From contig CAZXBB010000098.1 in assembly GCA_964638815.1 (NCBI GenBank), positions 1 through 13,339 on the forward strand: DNA of 13,339 nucleotides. Reading direction: 5' to 3'. Positions within the stretch are counted from its first letter, which is position 1. Every line of letters begins with the position of its first letter. Of this stretch, positions 8,292-13,339 are shown piece by piece. The stretch comes from CAZXBB01 sp964638815. GTDB taxonomy: Bacteria > Planctomycetota > Phycisphaerae > Phycisphaerales > SM1A02. The notes under the pieces were generated by a model that saw nothing but the letters and a program-made list of their open reading frames with translations, was not told the origin of the DNA and did no database searches. The translations under genes were made by a program, and so were the position numbers.

Positions 8292-8927
8292 ATGATCGAC
8301 ATCATCTGCGACAAGTGCGAGCGTGCCTTCACGGTCGAGGACGATACCGCCGGCGGCAAGGTGGCGTGTCCGCTGTGCGGTGACATCAATCGCGTCCCGG
8401 CCGAGGACGTTCCGGCCGGGCGCAGCGAGGCGCCGCCCCCGCGCCGCGAGTCGCCGGCATCCGCGGGCGGGCCGGAGCACGAGCTCGCCGTGGTGCGGCC
8501 GGCCATGGTGCGGGCGCATCCCTTCCGTTTCCTCGTCATCTTCGCGCTGATCGTCGGCGGGACGGCCGCTGCGATCTGGGGCTGGCGGACCGCCACGACG
8601 TGGGCCGCCTGGCTCGGCCTCTTCCCGCTCCTGGGCGGCGTGATCTGGCTCCTCGGCTGGTGGCTGGCGACTACACTGTGGATCAAGGTCACGATCACGA
8701 ACAAGCGGACAGTGCGGCACGAGGGAATCATCCGCCGTCACTCGACCGAAGTGCTCCACGATCACGTGCGCAGCGTGGACATTGATCAGAACTTCGTCCA
8801 GCGCATCTTCCGCGTCGGCTACATCGGCATCGACAGCGCCGGCCAGGACGGGATCGAGATCGAGATCCGCGACATCCCGGGGCCGTACGAGATCAAGCGG
8901 CTGATCGACCGGTACCGGAAGATGTAG
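8292..8927 (+). CDS. Zinc-ribbon and bPH2 (PH-like, DUF304-type) membrane protein
   Basis: This 211-residue protein begins with a four-cysteine zinc ribbon (Cys6, Cys9, Cys26, Cys29, as CDKC and CPLC). A Pro/Arg/Ala-rich linker (31-70) leads to two predicted transmembrane helices (about 77-97 and 103-130). The C-terminal domain (131-211) contains ITNKRTVRHEGIIRR, HDHVRSVDID and a terminal IEIRDIPGPYEIKRLIDRYR, the pattern of the bacterial PH-like domain bPH2. Such domains sit at the membrane; their ligands are mostly unknown. The ATG at 8292 has GGTGA six bases upstream. The gene stands alone on the plus strand, opposite the efflux operon and 128 bp before sucC. The zinc-ribbon half suggests binding to protein or nucleic acid, which is inference. 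No enzymatic residues are seen. Confidence 0.9.
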   Translation: MIDIICDKCERAFTVEDDTAGGKVACPLCGDINRVPAEDVPAGRSEAPPPRRESPASAGGPEHELAVVRPAMVRAHPFRFLVIFALIVGGTAAAIWGWRTATTWAAWLGLFPLLGGVIWLLGWWLATTLWIKVTITNKRTVRHEGIIRRHSTEVLHDHVRSVDIDQNFVQRIFRVGYIGIDSAGQDGIEIEIRDIPGPYEIKRLIDRYRKM

Positions 8928-8943
8928 GGGACGGCCGAAGCGC

Positions 8944-9037
8944 GCACGAAGGCACGAAGACGAAAGTGCCGAGGTGCAAGAGCGTCCGTCCGGGCTCCTG
9001 CCTGCCGGCCCTCGTGCCTTCCGCCTCCCGTGCCTTC
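8944..9037. repeat. Inverted and direct copies of GAAGGCACG in front of sucC
   Basis: GCACGAAG is repeated twice in tandem (8944-8959), followed by ACGAAAG. Its reverse complement CGTGCCTTC appears at 9013-9021 and again at 9029-9037. Transcripts crossing this interval could fold by pairing GAAGGCACG with either downstream copy. The motif resembles the CACGAAGGCACGAAG-type dispersed repeats I recall from intergenic regions of many environmental bacteria; that resemblance is memory, not a search. The array lies in the 128-base gap before sucC. Confidence 0.6.
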
Positions 9038-9055
9038 TCTGCTACCATCCCGCCA
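9019..9055 (+). promoter_or_regulatory. Candidate sucC promoter with leaderless layout
   Basis: GCTACCAT at 9041-9048 contains TACCAT, a TANNNT-type -10 box, exactly seven bases before the ATG at 9056. The bases between (CCCGCCA) hold no Shine-Dalgarno. The -35 region is weak. The arrangement matches that before the helicase gene, also starting GCTAC, and predicts a transcript that begins at the start codon. Confidence 0.4.
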
Positions 9056-10255
9056 ATGAAGATCCACGAATACCAGGGCCGCCAGCTCCTGCGGGACGCC
9101 GGCGTTCCCGTTCCCGACGGGGCGATGGTCGAGTCCGTGGACGCGGCGGTCGCCGAGACGAAGAAACTGCTCGATGGCGGTGCGACGCTCGCCGTCATCA
9201 AGGGGCAGGTGCACGCGGGCGGACGCGGCAAGGCCGGCTTCGTGAAGCTCGTGCGCTCCGTCGAGGGGGCGCGCGAAGCCGCGAACTTCATGCTCTCGCA
9301 CCGGATGGTCTCGCCGCAGACGGGCGCCGGGGGGCTCGAGGTCAAGCGTCTGCTCGTCGCGGCCGGCGTGGACATCGAGCGCGAGTACTATCTCGCCATC
9401 ACCATCGACCGCGCGCGAAACACCTCGACCCTCATCGCCTCGGCGGAGGGCGGCGTCGAGATCGAGGCCGTCGCGGCGAAGAACCCGGACGCGATCCTCA
9501 AGGCGCCGCTGCACCCGTTGCGGGGGCTCGAACCGTACCAGGCCCGGGAGCTGGCGTTCGCCCTCGGGTTCAAGGGCAAGCAGGTCAACCAGGCGGTGAA
9601 CGTGATGCTGCGTCTCGCGAAGCTCTTTCGCGACACCGACGCCTCGCTCGCCGAGATCAATCCGCTCGTCGTCACGCCGGCCACGAAGGAGCATCCTGAC
9701 GGCCGCGTCATGGCGATCGATGCGAAGTTCAACTTTGACGACAATGCACTGTTCCGCCAGGAGGAGATCGCCGCGATGTTCGACGCGGCCGAGGAGGATC
9801 CGGCGGAGATGCGCGCGCACGAGCACGGTCTCAGCTACGTCGCCCTCGAAGGAAACATCGGCTGTCTCGTGAACGGAGCGGGACTCGCGATGAGCACGAT
9901 GGACATCATCAAGCTGCACGGCGGCGAGCCCGCGAACTTCCTCGACGTCGGCGGCAGCGCGAGCGAGGAGGCCGTGAACGAGGCGTTCCGGATCATCCTC
10001 TCGGACGCGGCCGTGCAGGGGGTGCTCGTCAACATCTTCGGCGGCATCATGCAGTGCGACAAGGTCGCCCGCGCGATCGTGAGCGCGGCGAAGAACGTCG
10101 GCTTCCGGGTGCCGCTCGTGGTGCGGCTCGAGGGGACGAACGTGGACGCCGCCCGGCAGATCCTGGAGGAGGCGCGGAGCGAGATCCCGACGATGTCGAG
10201 CGCGACGGACCTCGCGGATGCGGCGAAGAAGGTATGCGCGGCGGTGGCGGCGTGA
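9056..10255 (+). CDS. sucC: Succinyl-CoA ligase (ADP-forming) beta subunit
   Basis: This 399-residue protein is the nucleotide-binding beta subunit of succinyl-CoA synthetase, which makes succinate and ATP from succinyl-CoA in the TCA cycle. It starts with the family signature MKIHEYQGRQLLRDAGVPVP. It shows the ATP-grasp segment VIKGQVHAGGRGKAGFVK (47-64), EINPL (200-204, including the glutamate that contacts the phosphohistidine loop), GNIGCLVNGAGLAM (266-279), FLDVGG (295-300), NIFGGI (326-331) and RLEGTN (357-362). Pro20 agrees with E. coli SucC, where it is associated with ATP rather than GTP use. Length is normal (388 in E. coli). The ATG at 9056 aligns with the conserved N-terminus; an in-frame extension to 8966 is rejected. 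The usual partner sucD does not follow: the next gene overlaps the sucC stop but encodes a lipoprotein. Confidence 0.97.
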   Translation: MKIHEYQGRQLLRDAGVPVPDGAMVESVDAAVAETKKLLDGGATLAVIKGQVHAGGRGKAGFVKLVRSVEGAREAANFMLSHRMVSPQTGAGGLEVKRLLVAAGVDIEREYYLAITIDRARNTSTLIASAEGGVEIEAVAAKNPDAILKAPLHPLRGLEPYQARELAFALGFKGKQVNQAVNVMLRLAKLFRDTDASLAEINPLVVTPATKEHPDGRVMAIDAKFNFDDNALFRQEEIAAMFDAAEEDPAEMRAHEHGLSYVALEGNIGCLVNGAGLAMSTMDIIKLHGGEPANFLDVGGSASEEAVNEAFRIILSDAAVQGVLVNIFGGIMQCDKVARAIVSAAKNVGFRVPLVVRLEGTNVDAARQILEEARSEIPTMSSATDLADAAKKVCAAVAA

Positions 10256-10755
10256 GCGTCCCGGGCGCGCTCCTTCCGTGTCTCGCGCTCCTTCCGTGTC
10301 TCCTTCTGATGAACGGCTGCGCGGCCACGCAGCGCAGCCGGTCCGTGGATCCCGCGGAGACCGGGATCGCCCGCGTCCTCGACGACTTCCACGCCGCAGC
10401 CGCCGCGGCCGACGCCGATCGCTATTTCCGCCACTTCGCGCCGAACGCGGTCTTCATCGGCACCGACGCATCGGAGCGGTGGACCGTCCCGGAGTTCCGC
10501 CGCTACGCCGACGAGCGGTTCCGTCGCGGCGACGGCTGGACGTATACCGTGGCCGCGCGGCAGGTCGTGATCGACGGCGACCGGCCGGTGGCGTGGTTCC
10601 ACGAGCTGCTCGACAACGCGAAATACGGGCGCTGCCGCGGCACGGGCACGCTCATCCGCGCGCACGGCGTGTGGAGGATCGCGCAGTACGCGCTGACCAT
10701 CCCGGTGCCGAACGAAAAGGCGGCGCACGTGGTGGAGATGATCCGGGGCGGGTGA
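10234..10755 (+). CDS. NTF2/SnoaL-like lipoprotein
   Basis: The product (173 residues) has a hydrophobic signal segment (ALLPCLALLPCLLLMNGC) ending at Cys29, so it is probably a lipoprotein on the periplasmic side. Residues 45-162 form a compact alpha+beta domain of the NTF2/SnoaL-like (DUF4440, SnoaL_3) type: an N-terminal helix with Ala-rich IARVLDDFHAAAAAADADRY, then FAPNAVFIGTD, a Trp/Phe-rich core including AWFHELL, and the ending GVWRIAQYALTIPVPN. Such domains range from enzymes to binding proteins, so no reaction is assigned. Start choice is uncertain: ATG at 10234 gives a 22-base overlap with sucC and an n-region with Arg2, while GTG at 10252 overlaps the sucC stop by four bases (GTGA) but leaves no positive charge before the hydrophobic core. 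Either way it is likely cotranscribed with sucC. Confidence 0.85.
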   Translation: MRGGGGVSVPGALLPCLALLPCLLLMNGCAATQRSRSVDPAETGIARVLDDFHAAAAAADADRYFRHFAPNAVFIGTDASERWTVPEFRRYADERFRRGDGWTYTVAARQVVIDGDRPVAWFHELLDNAKYGRCRGTGTLIRAHGVWRIAQYALTIPVPNEKAAHVVEMIRGG

Positions 10756-10780
10756 GCCGCGCCGGAACGAAGGTCGCCCC

Positions 10781-11479
10781 ATGCTGATTCTGTTCGACAT
10801 CGACGGCACGCTCCTGCTCTCCGGCGGCGCCGGCGCCCGCGCCATGATCGAGGCCGGGCGGCGGCTCCTGTCCCCCGGCTTCTCGTTCGACGGCGTGGAG
10901 ATTTCCGGGCGCCTCGACCCGCTGATCTGGAACGACGCGGCCCGCGCGAACGGGTGCGACGACCCGGCCGGCATGCACGACGTGTTTCGCGCGACCTACG
11001 CGGAGATCCTCGCCGTGCACTTCGCGACCATCGCGAAGGCGCGGCTGCTGCCCGGCGTCGAGACCCTGGTCACCCGGCTCAAGGCGACGGACGGCGTGAC
11101 GCTCGGCCTGCTCACGGGCAACTATCCCGAGACCGGTGCGATGAAGGTGTCGTCGGCCGGTCTCGACCCCGCAGACTTCCCGGTGGCGGCCTGGGGCTCC
11201 GACGGGGCCACGCGGCGCGATCTTCCGCCCGTCGCGATCGACCGGTTCCGCGTCCACGCCGGCCGCCCGATCGATCCCGCCGACGTCGTGATCAGCGGCG
11301 ATACGCCGCACGACATCGACTGCGCCCGGGCGAACGGCTGCCGCGCGCTCGCGGTGGGGACGGGGCCGTCATGCGGAGTCGAGATGCTGCGGCCGCACGC
11401 GCCCGACCTGCTCGTCGAGGACCTGTCCGATACCGAGGCGGTGCTGGCCTGGATGCTGGAGGGGTCGAGATGCTCGTGA
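10781..11479 (+). CDS. HAD-superfamily hydrolase (phosphoglycolate phosphatase-like)
   Basis: This 232-residue cytoplasmic phosphatase-like enzyme has all four HAD motifs: motif I FDIDGT with nucleophile Asp6 and acid/base Asp8; motif II LLTGN with Thr112; a likely motif III Lys122 in TGAMKVSSAGL; and motif IV ISGDTPHDID with Asp174 and Asp178. A helical cap of about 85 residues lies between motifs I and II, as in type C1 proteins such as Gph. The substrate is not predictable; phosphoglycolate is only one option. The ATG at 10781 is preceded by GAAGG eight bases upstream and lies 25 bases after the lipoprotein stop, so the gene may belong to the sucC transcript. The C-terminal end LEGSRCS abuts a repeat-rich gap. 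Confidence 0.92.
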   Translation: MLILFDIDGTLLLSGGAGARAMIEAGRRLLSPGFSFDGVEISGRLDPLIWNDAARANGCDDPAGMHDVFRATYAEILAVHFATIAKARLLPGVETLVTRLKATDGVTLGLLTGNYPETGAMKVSSAGLDPADFPVAAWGSDGATRRDLPPVAIDRFRVHAGRPIDPADVVISGDTPHDIDCARANGCRALAVGTGPSCGVEMLRPHAPDLLVEDLSDTEAVLAWMLEGSRCS

Positions 11480-11484
11480 GGGTC

Positions 11485-11524
11485 CGCCGCGAAGAGTCGC
11501 GAGGCGCCGCGAAGAGGCGCGAGG
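11485..11524 (+). repeat. 20-bp tandem duplication
   Basis: CGCCGCGAAGAGTCGCGAGG (11485-11504) is followed directly by a copy differing at one base (T to G) at 11505-11524. It lies just after the HAD gene stop, in a 198-base gap with no gene. It belongs to the same class of short G/C/A-rich tandem repeats seen elsewhere in this window. Confidence 0.8.
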
Positions 11525-11545
11525 ATCGGGGGTGTCGCGAGTCCC

Positions 11546-11578
11546 GTCCCGGGTCGCGTCCCGGGTCGCGTCCGGGCG
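11546..11578 (+). repeat. 12-bp tandem repeat
   Basis: GTCCCGGGTCGC is present twice head to tail (11546-11557 and 11558-11569), then a partial third copy GTCCGGGCG. Each copy contains the palindrome CCCGGG. It lies in the middle of the gap between the HAD and DUF418 genes. No coding capacity or terminator is evident here. Confidence 0.7.
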
Positions 11579-11634
11579 TGCGTGCGGCGAAGACCGTAAC
11601 GGCAGGAGCGAACGCCGCGTAGAGATCTGTCCTG

Positions 11635-11654
11635 CCTCCGCGGTCCTCCGCGGT
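11635..11654 (+). repeat. 10-bp tandem duplication upstream of the DUF418 gene
   Basis: CCTCCGCGGT occurs twice without interruption (11635-11654), ending 23 bases before the ATG at 11678, and is followed by GAAC. The sequence resembles a GC-rich version of the CTCYGYG-type dispersed intergenic repeats that I recall from several phyla; this is not verified. The unit contains the palindrome CCGCGG. Confidence 0.65.
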
Positions 11655-11677
11655 GAACATGACATTGGGGATGCGGT

Positions 11678-13276
11678 ATGCCGGAGACCAGTGAGTCCAT
11701 CTCTTCCGTCCCGCTCGGTCCGATCGGCGAGCGAGATCGCATCCTCGCGCTCGACGCGTTGCGCGGCTTCGCGCTGCTCGGCATCTTCTTCGTCAACATG
11801 CCGTTCTTCGGCGGCACGTTCCCCATGCTCTTCGGTCCGATCGGAGGCGACGACGCGACGACGTCGGAGGTCGCGGCCTGGGGCTTCATCAAGATCTTCT
11901 GCGAGTTCAAGTTCATCTCGCTGTTCTCGCTCCTCTTCGGGATGGGCCTCGTGGTGATGATGACTCGCGCCAGGGCGGCGGGCCGGCCGTACGTCGGCGT
12001 CTACCTCCGCCGGCTGCTGATCCTCGCGCTCTTCGGCTTCGCCCATGTGTACTTCCTCTGGTACGGCGACATCCTGTTCTTCTACGCGGGCTGCGGGATC
12101 GTCCTTCTGCTCCTCTCGACCTTCAGCGGCCGCGCGCTGATCATCACGGCGCTCGTGATCTTCCTGCTCGCGGGCCTGGTCAGCCTCGGGCTCGGAGCGG
12201 CGCACGTCGCGACCACCTTGCACGCGGAGAACACCGGGGCCTCCGCCGCGCCCGCGGACGCGGACCCGCACGCACCCGCGGACGCACCCGCGGACGCGGA
12301 CCCGGCCGCGGACGCGGACCCGGAGCCGGACCCGGCCGCGGACCCGGACCCGGCCGCGGACCCGGACGCGCCCGCGGACCCGGCCGCGGATCCGGACGCG
12401 CACGCGCCCGCCGACCCGTCCGCCGACCCGTCCGCCGACGCGTCCGCCGACCCGTCCGCCGACCCGTCCGCCGACGCGCCCGCCGACGCGCCCGCCGGAT
12501 CGGGCCCCGGCGCCGATCCCGATCCCGATGCCTTCCGCCGCGCTCCGTTCGCGACCCTGGTCGAGCTCATGGTGACGAACCCCACGTTCCTCTTCGACGA
12601 GAGCTTCGCCGGGTTCGAGCGCATCGCGTACGGCGAAGGCCCCTTCAGCCTTGCCGCATCGCTGCGTCTCTTCACGTGGGGCGTCATCCTCATCCAGGTG
12701 CTCTTCTCGCTGGCGTGGCGCATCATCGCCATGTTCGCGGTGGGGGCGGGGCTGATGAAGCTCGACTTCTTCGCGTCGCACCGCCGGCCGTGGCACCGGA
12801 GGCTCTGCGCGATCGGGCTCGGCGCGGGCCTTCCCCTCGAGCTCTTCGCGTTCTGGCTGACGTCGGGGACCGCGTTCGGGGCGAGCTGGCGCTGGCTCGC
12901 CGGCGAGGGCGTTCACTACTTCGGCAGCATGACGCTCTGTTTCGGCTACGTCGGGGCGGTCGTGCTCATCGTGCAGAGCGGGGCGCTCGCGATCGTCGTG
13001 CGGGCGTTCGCCGCCGTCGGCCGCATGGCGCTCACGAACTACATCATGCAGTCCGTGATCTCGACCTACGTGATGTACTGGTGGGGCCTGGCGAAGTTCG
13101 GCACGCTCGGCCGTCCGGCGATGCTCGCGCTCGTCGTGGCGATCTTCGCCGGGCAGATCGTCGCCAGCCTGATCTGGCTGCAGGTGTTCCGGATGGGGCC
13201 GCTCGAGTTCGTGTGGCGCACGCTCACCTACATGCGGCTGCCGCGTCTGCGTCGCACCGGGGAAGCGGCGCCGTGA
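11678..13276 (+). CDS. DUF418 (YeiB-like) polytopic membrane protein with Ala/Asp/Pro insertion
   Basis: This 532-residue inner-membrane protein opens with the DUF418/YeiB hallmark RDRILALDALRGFALLGIFF (19-38) and ends with the matching C-terminal domain: GRMALTNYIMQSVIS (448-462), then MGPLEFVWRTLTYMR (506-520). About ten hydrophobic segments are visible (for example 24-43, 78-95, 108-128, 132-148, 152-175, 333-358, 376-393, 416-440, 450-470, 480-502). The family is uncharacterised in most bacteria; it is often suggested to be a transporter or to be related to acyltransferases. Residues about 188-285 are an inserted low-complexity stretch of Ala, Asp and Pro (ADP, ADA, SADP units) in a loop between membrane segments; without it the length would be close to the usual ~400-430. 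The ATG at 11678 has GGGGA about seven bases upstream. The next gene probably starts inside its stop codon. Confidence 0.94.
   Translation: MPETSESISSVPLGPIGERDRILALDALRGFALLGIFFVNMPFFGGTFPMLFGPIGGDDATTSEVAAWGFIKIFCEFKFISLFSLLFGMGLVVMMTRARAAGRPYVGVYLRRLLILALFGFAHVYFLWYGDILFFYAGCGIVLLLLSTFSGRALIITALVIFLLAGLVSLGLGAAHVATTLHAENTGASAAPADADPHAPADAPADADPAADADPEPDPAADPDPAADPDAPADPAADPDAHAPADPSADPSADASADPSADPSADAPADAPAGSGPGADPDPDAFRRAPFATLVELMVTNPTFLFDESFAGFERIAYGEGPFSLAASLRLFTWGVILIQVLFSLAWRIIAMFAVGAGLMKLDFFASHRRPWHRRLCAIGLGAGLPLELFAFWLTSGTAFGASWRWLAGEGVHYFGSMTLCFGYVGAVVLIVQSGALAIVVRAFAAVGRMALTNYIMQSVISTYVMYWWGLAKFGTLGRPAMLALVVAIFAGQIVASLIWLQVFRMGPLEFVWRTLTYMRLPRLRRTGEAAP
12242..12531 (+). repeat. 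Six/twelve-base coding repeat in the DUF418 gene
   Basis: Units such as GCGGAC, CCCGCG and GACCCG repeat with a six-base period, grading into a cleaner 12-base unit GACCCGTCCGCC at about 12412-12475 (protein unit Asp-Pro-Ser-Ala). The whole stretch reads through in frame as Ala/Asp/Pro/Ser. The change of unit from left to right suggests successive local expansions. GCGGAC is the same hexamer, cyclically permuted and on the other strand, as CGCGTC in the left-edge repeat. Confidence 0.85.
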
Positions 13277-13339
13277 CCGGCGATCATCGCTCCGTCCCGG
13301 CATCGGCCGCCCCCGGAGCCGCCCCCGGAGCCGCCCCCG
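13273..13339 (+). CDS. Start of an unidentified gene, cut by the right edge
   Basis: A GTG at 13273 overlaps the DUF418 stop by four bases (GTGA) and has GGGGAAG about seven bases upstream, a common operon junction. The frame stays open for 22 codons to the edge and reads MTGDHRSVPASAAPG followed by Ala-Ala-Pro-Gly units. The last ~30 bases are a 12-base tandem repeat (GCCGCCCCCGGA, nearly three copies). Nothing in this fragment identifies a function. If it is a real gene, it is cotranscribed with the DUF418 gene. Confidence 0.45.
   Translation, partial: MTGDHRSVPASAAPGAAPGAAP

Noticed and set aside
8966..9055. N-terminal extension of SucC from an upstream in-frame ATG at 8966
   Set aside because: The added 30 residues are not family-like, and the conserved SucC N-terminus begins exactly at 9056.
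8819..9919. Minus-strand open frame of 366 codons over sucC
   Set aside because: It is the shadow of sucC, which has full family motifs on the plus strand.
11369..13303. Minus-strand open frame of 644 codons with Gly-Gly-Arg-Val repeats
   Set aside because: It is the antisense image of the DUF418 gene and its repeat. The GGRV repeats are only the complement of the Ala/Asp/Pro codons.

Overview
The window is very GC-rich DNA from a Gram-negative bacterium. A complete tripartite efflux operon (periplasmic adaptor, ABC ATPase, MacB-type permease, TolC-like outer-membrane factor) requires two membranes, and two proteins carry lipoprotein-type signal peptides. The helicase class, the zinc-ribbon/bPH2 protein, the DUF418 protein and the many short tandem repeats remind me of Planctomycetota or a similar high-GC environmental lineage. 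No rRNA or other phylogenetic marker is present to settle this. The high GC content keeps non-coding frames open for kilobases, so most long antisense ORFs are artefacts.

Layout: positions 1-114 hold a hexanucleotide repeat running off the left edge. On the minus strand there is a Ski2-like DExH helicase with a C-terminal DUF3516-type region (212-2719). A four-gene efflux operon is also on the minus strand, transcribed from about 8038 down to 2814 in the order adaptor, ATPase, permease, TolC-like protein; its genes overlap, abut or lie about 20 bases apart. A 253-base divergent intergenic region (8039-8291) carries a TCGCGA palindrome, a GC-rich hairpin and a 10-bp tandem array. On the plus strand follow a zinc-ribbon/bPH2 membrane protein (8292-8927), succinyl-CoA ligase beta subunit sucC (9056-10255), an overlapping NTF2/SnoaL-like lipoprotein, a HAD hydrolase, a DUF418 membrane protein with a ~95-residue Ala/Asp/Pro insertion (11678-13276), and probably the start of another gene overlapping its stop (13273 to the right edge).

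Functionally, the efflux operon is the one clear multi-gene machine: ATP hydrolysis in the cytoplasm is coupled by the MacB-type permease and the adaptor to an outer-membrane exit duct. sucC is a TCA-cycle gene, unusual here in lacking an adjacent sucD. The remaining plus-strand genes are an ordinary mixture whose joint role I cannot state.

I see no defence, mobile or secondary-metabolite system and no obviously new biological system. The features most worth a second look are a shared leaderless-type start arrangement (TANNNT, seven bases, start codon, no Shine-Dalgarno) at the helicase and sucC; in-frame low-complexity protein segments in two unrelated membrane-associated proteins; and short tandem repeats in three of the four internal gene-free gaps plus the left edge.
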